Source of the DNA: Sphingomonas sp. CCH9-E2
GTDB lineage: Bacteria; Pseudomonadota; Alphaproteobacteria; Sphingomonadales; Sphingomonadaceae
NCBI RefSeq assembly: GCF_001557215.1
Contig: NZ_LSJM01000040.1
Location: forward strand, 1 to 14,105
DNA length: 14,105 nucleotides
Direction: 5' to 3'
In this document: positions 13,856-14,105 of the stretch, piece after piece
Position numbering within the stretch: position 1 is the first letter of the stretch
How the letters are laid out: every line of letters starts with the position of its first letter
Program-made: the position numbers and the translations under genes
Notes under the pieces: generated by a model
Database searches by the model: none
Seen by the model: the letters and a program-made list of their open reading frames with translations, nothing else
Told to the model about the DNA's origin: nothing

Positions 13856-14105
13856 ATGGGCCCGTTCGACTGGACTGGTGGTCCCTTTCTCCTGCTCTAC
13901 ATCATCCTGTTGGCGATCGTGATCCTGCTCGGGATCATCATCCCCGCGCGGATGCGGCCCGAGGGGCGGCAGCGCCCGGTGACCGATCCCGAAGCGCTCG
14001 CCTATCTCGCGGGCGGCAGCGCCCGGCTCGCCGATGCCGTCACCGCCCGGCTGCTCGCCGCCAAGGCGCTGGTCGTCGGCGACAAGGGGCGGTTCGACAT
14101 TCTCT
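13856..14105 (+). CDS. TIGR04222-type membrane protein, 3' end cut by window
   Basis: The first 83 residues are visible. They start MGPFDWTGGPFLLLYIILL, followed by a single strong membrane segment (about 11-31) and a basic stretch (PARMRPEGRQRP). A cytoplasmic part then begins DPEALAYLAGGSARLADAVTARLLAAKALVV. The MxPFDxxGPxFLxxY opening and the AYLAGG helix are typical of the TIGR04222 family, whose members often end in further membrane segments or a Gly/Cys-rich tail; that part lies beyond the window. The start is ATG 13856-13858, with AAAGGAG about nine bases upstream. It follows the GRDP-like gene on the same strand, a pairing I recall from other proteobacteria. Function is unknown. Confidence 0.8.
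   Translation, partial: MGPFDWTGGPFLLLYIILLAIVILLGIIIPARMRPEGRQRPVTDPEALAYLAGGSARLADAVTARLLAAKALVVGDKGRFDIL

Overview
The window is GC-rich, densely packed chromosomal DNA that reads like a sphingomonad (Alphaproteobacteria, Sphingomonas-type). The evidence is its codon use, the character of its CobS/CobT and PiuC/TonB-receptor proteins, and several intergenic palindromic repeats of the kind scattered through sphingomonad genomes. Assignment is by pattern recognition only; no search was run. Both window edges cut genes.

Layout. (1) 1-4177, iron region: the 3' part of an ApbE-type flavin transferase gene (+) converges on a minus-strand pair, a Fiu/PiuA-like catecholate-siderophore TonB receptor and a PiuC/YbiX-type PKHD hydroxylase. 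The hydroxylase frame is broken by one extra base in a seven-A run. Two Fur-box-like sites precede the receptor. (2) 4172-8003, minus strand: cobS, a Phd/YefM-type antitoxin, a PIN (VapC) toxin, cobT and a ribbon-helix-helix protein, in that order of transcription. Downstream of cobS every junction overlaps, so the toxin-antitoxin pair sits between the two cobaltochelatase-type genes. (3) 8075-13080: a divergent HxlR-type regulator (minus) with a C-terminal SCP2-like domain faces a plus-strand operon of two small VOC proteins, a DUF4287 protein, a glutathione S-transferase, a tandem DUF1428 protein, a two-domain VOC protein and a second GST. This looks like a regulated electrophile or aldehyde detoxification operon and is the best candidate for an undescribed system here. 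(4) 13109-14105: a short palindromic control region, a GRDP-like (DUF1399) protein with a C-terminal membrane anchor, a strong inverted repeat, and the start of a TIGR04222-type membrane protein cut by the window end.

How they may work together. The receptor, PKHD enzyme and ApbE fit uptake and reduction of ferric catecholates under Fur control. CobS and CobT are the AAA+/MIDAS pair of a cobaltochelatase-like machine; no cobN is visible. In the detoxification operon the regulator carries a Cys at residue 13, where thiol-sensing HxlR relatives keep one, which suggests derepression by an electrophile that the VOC and GST enzymes would then remove. That link is inference. No tRNA, rRNA, CRISPR array or insertion sequence was seen. 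No gene-free stretch exceeds 300 bases.
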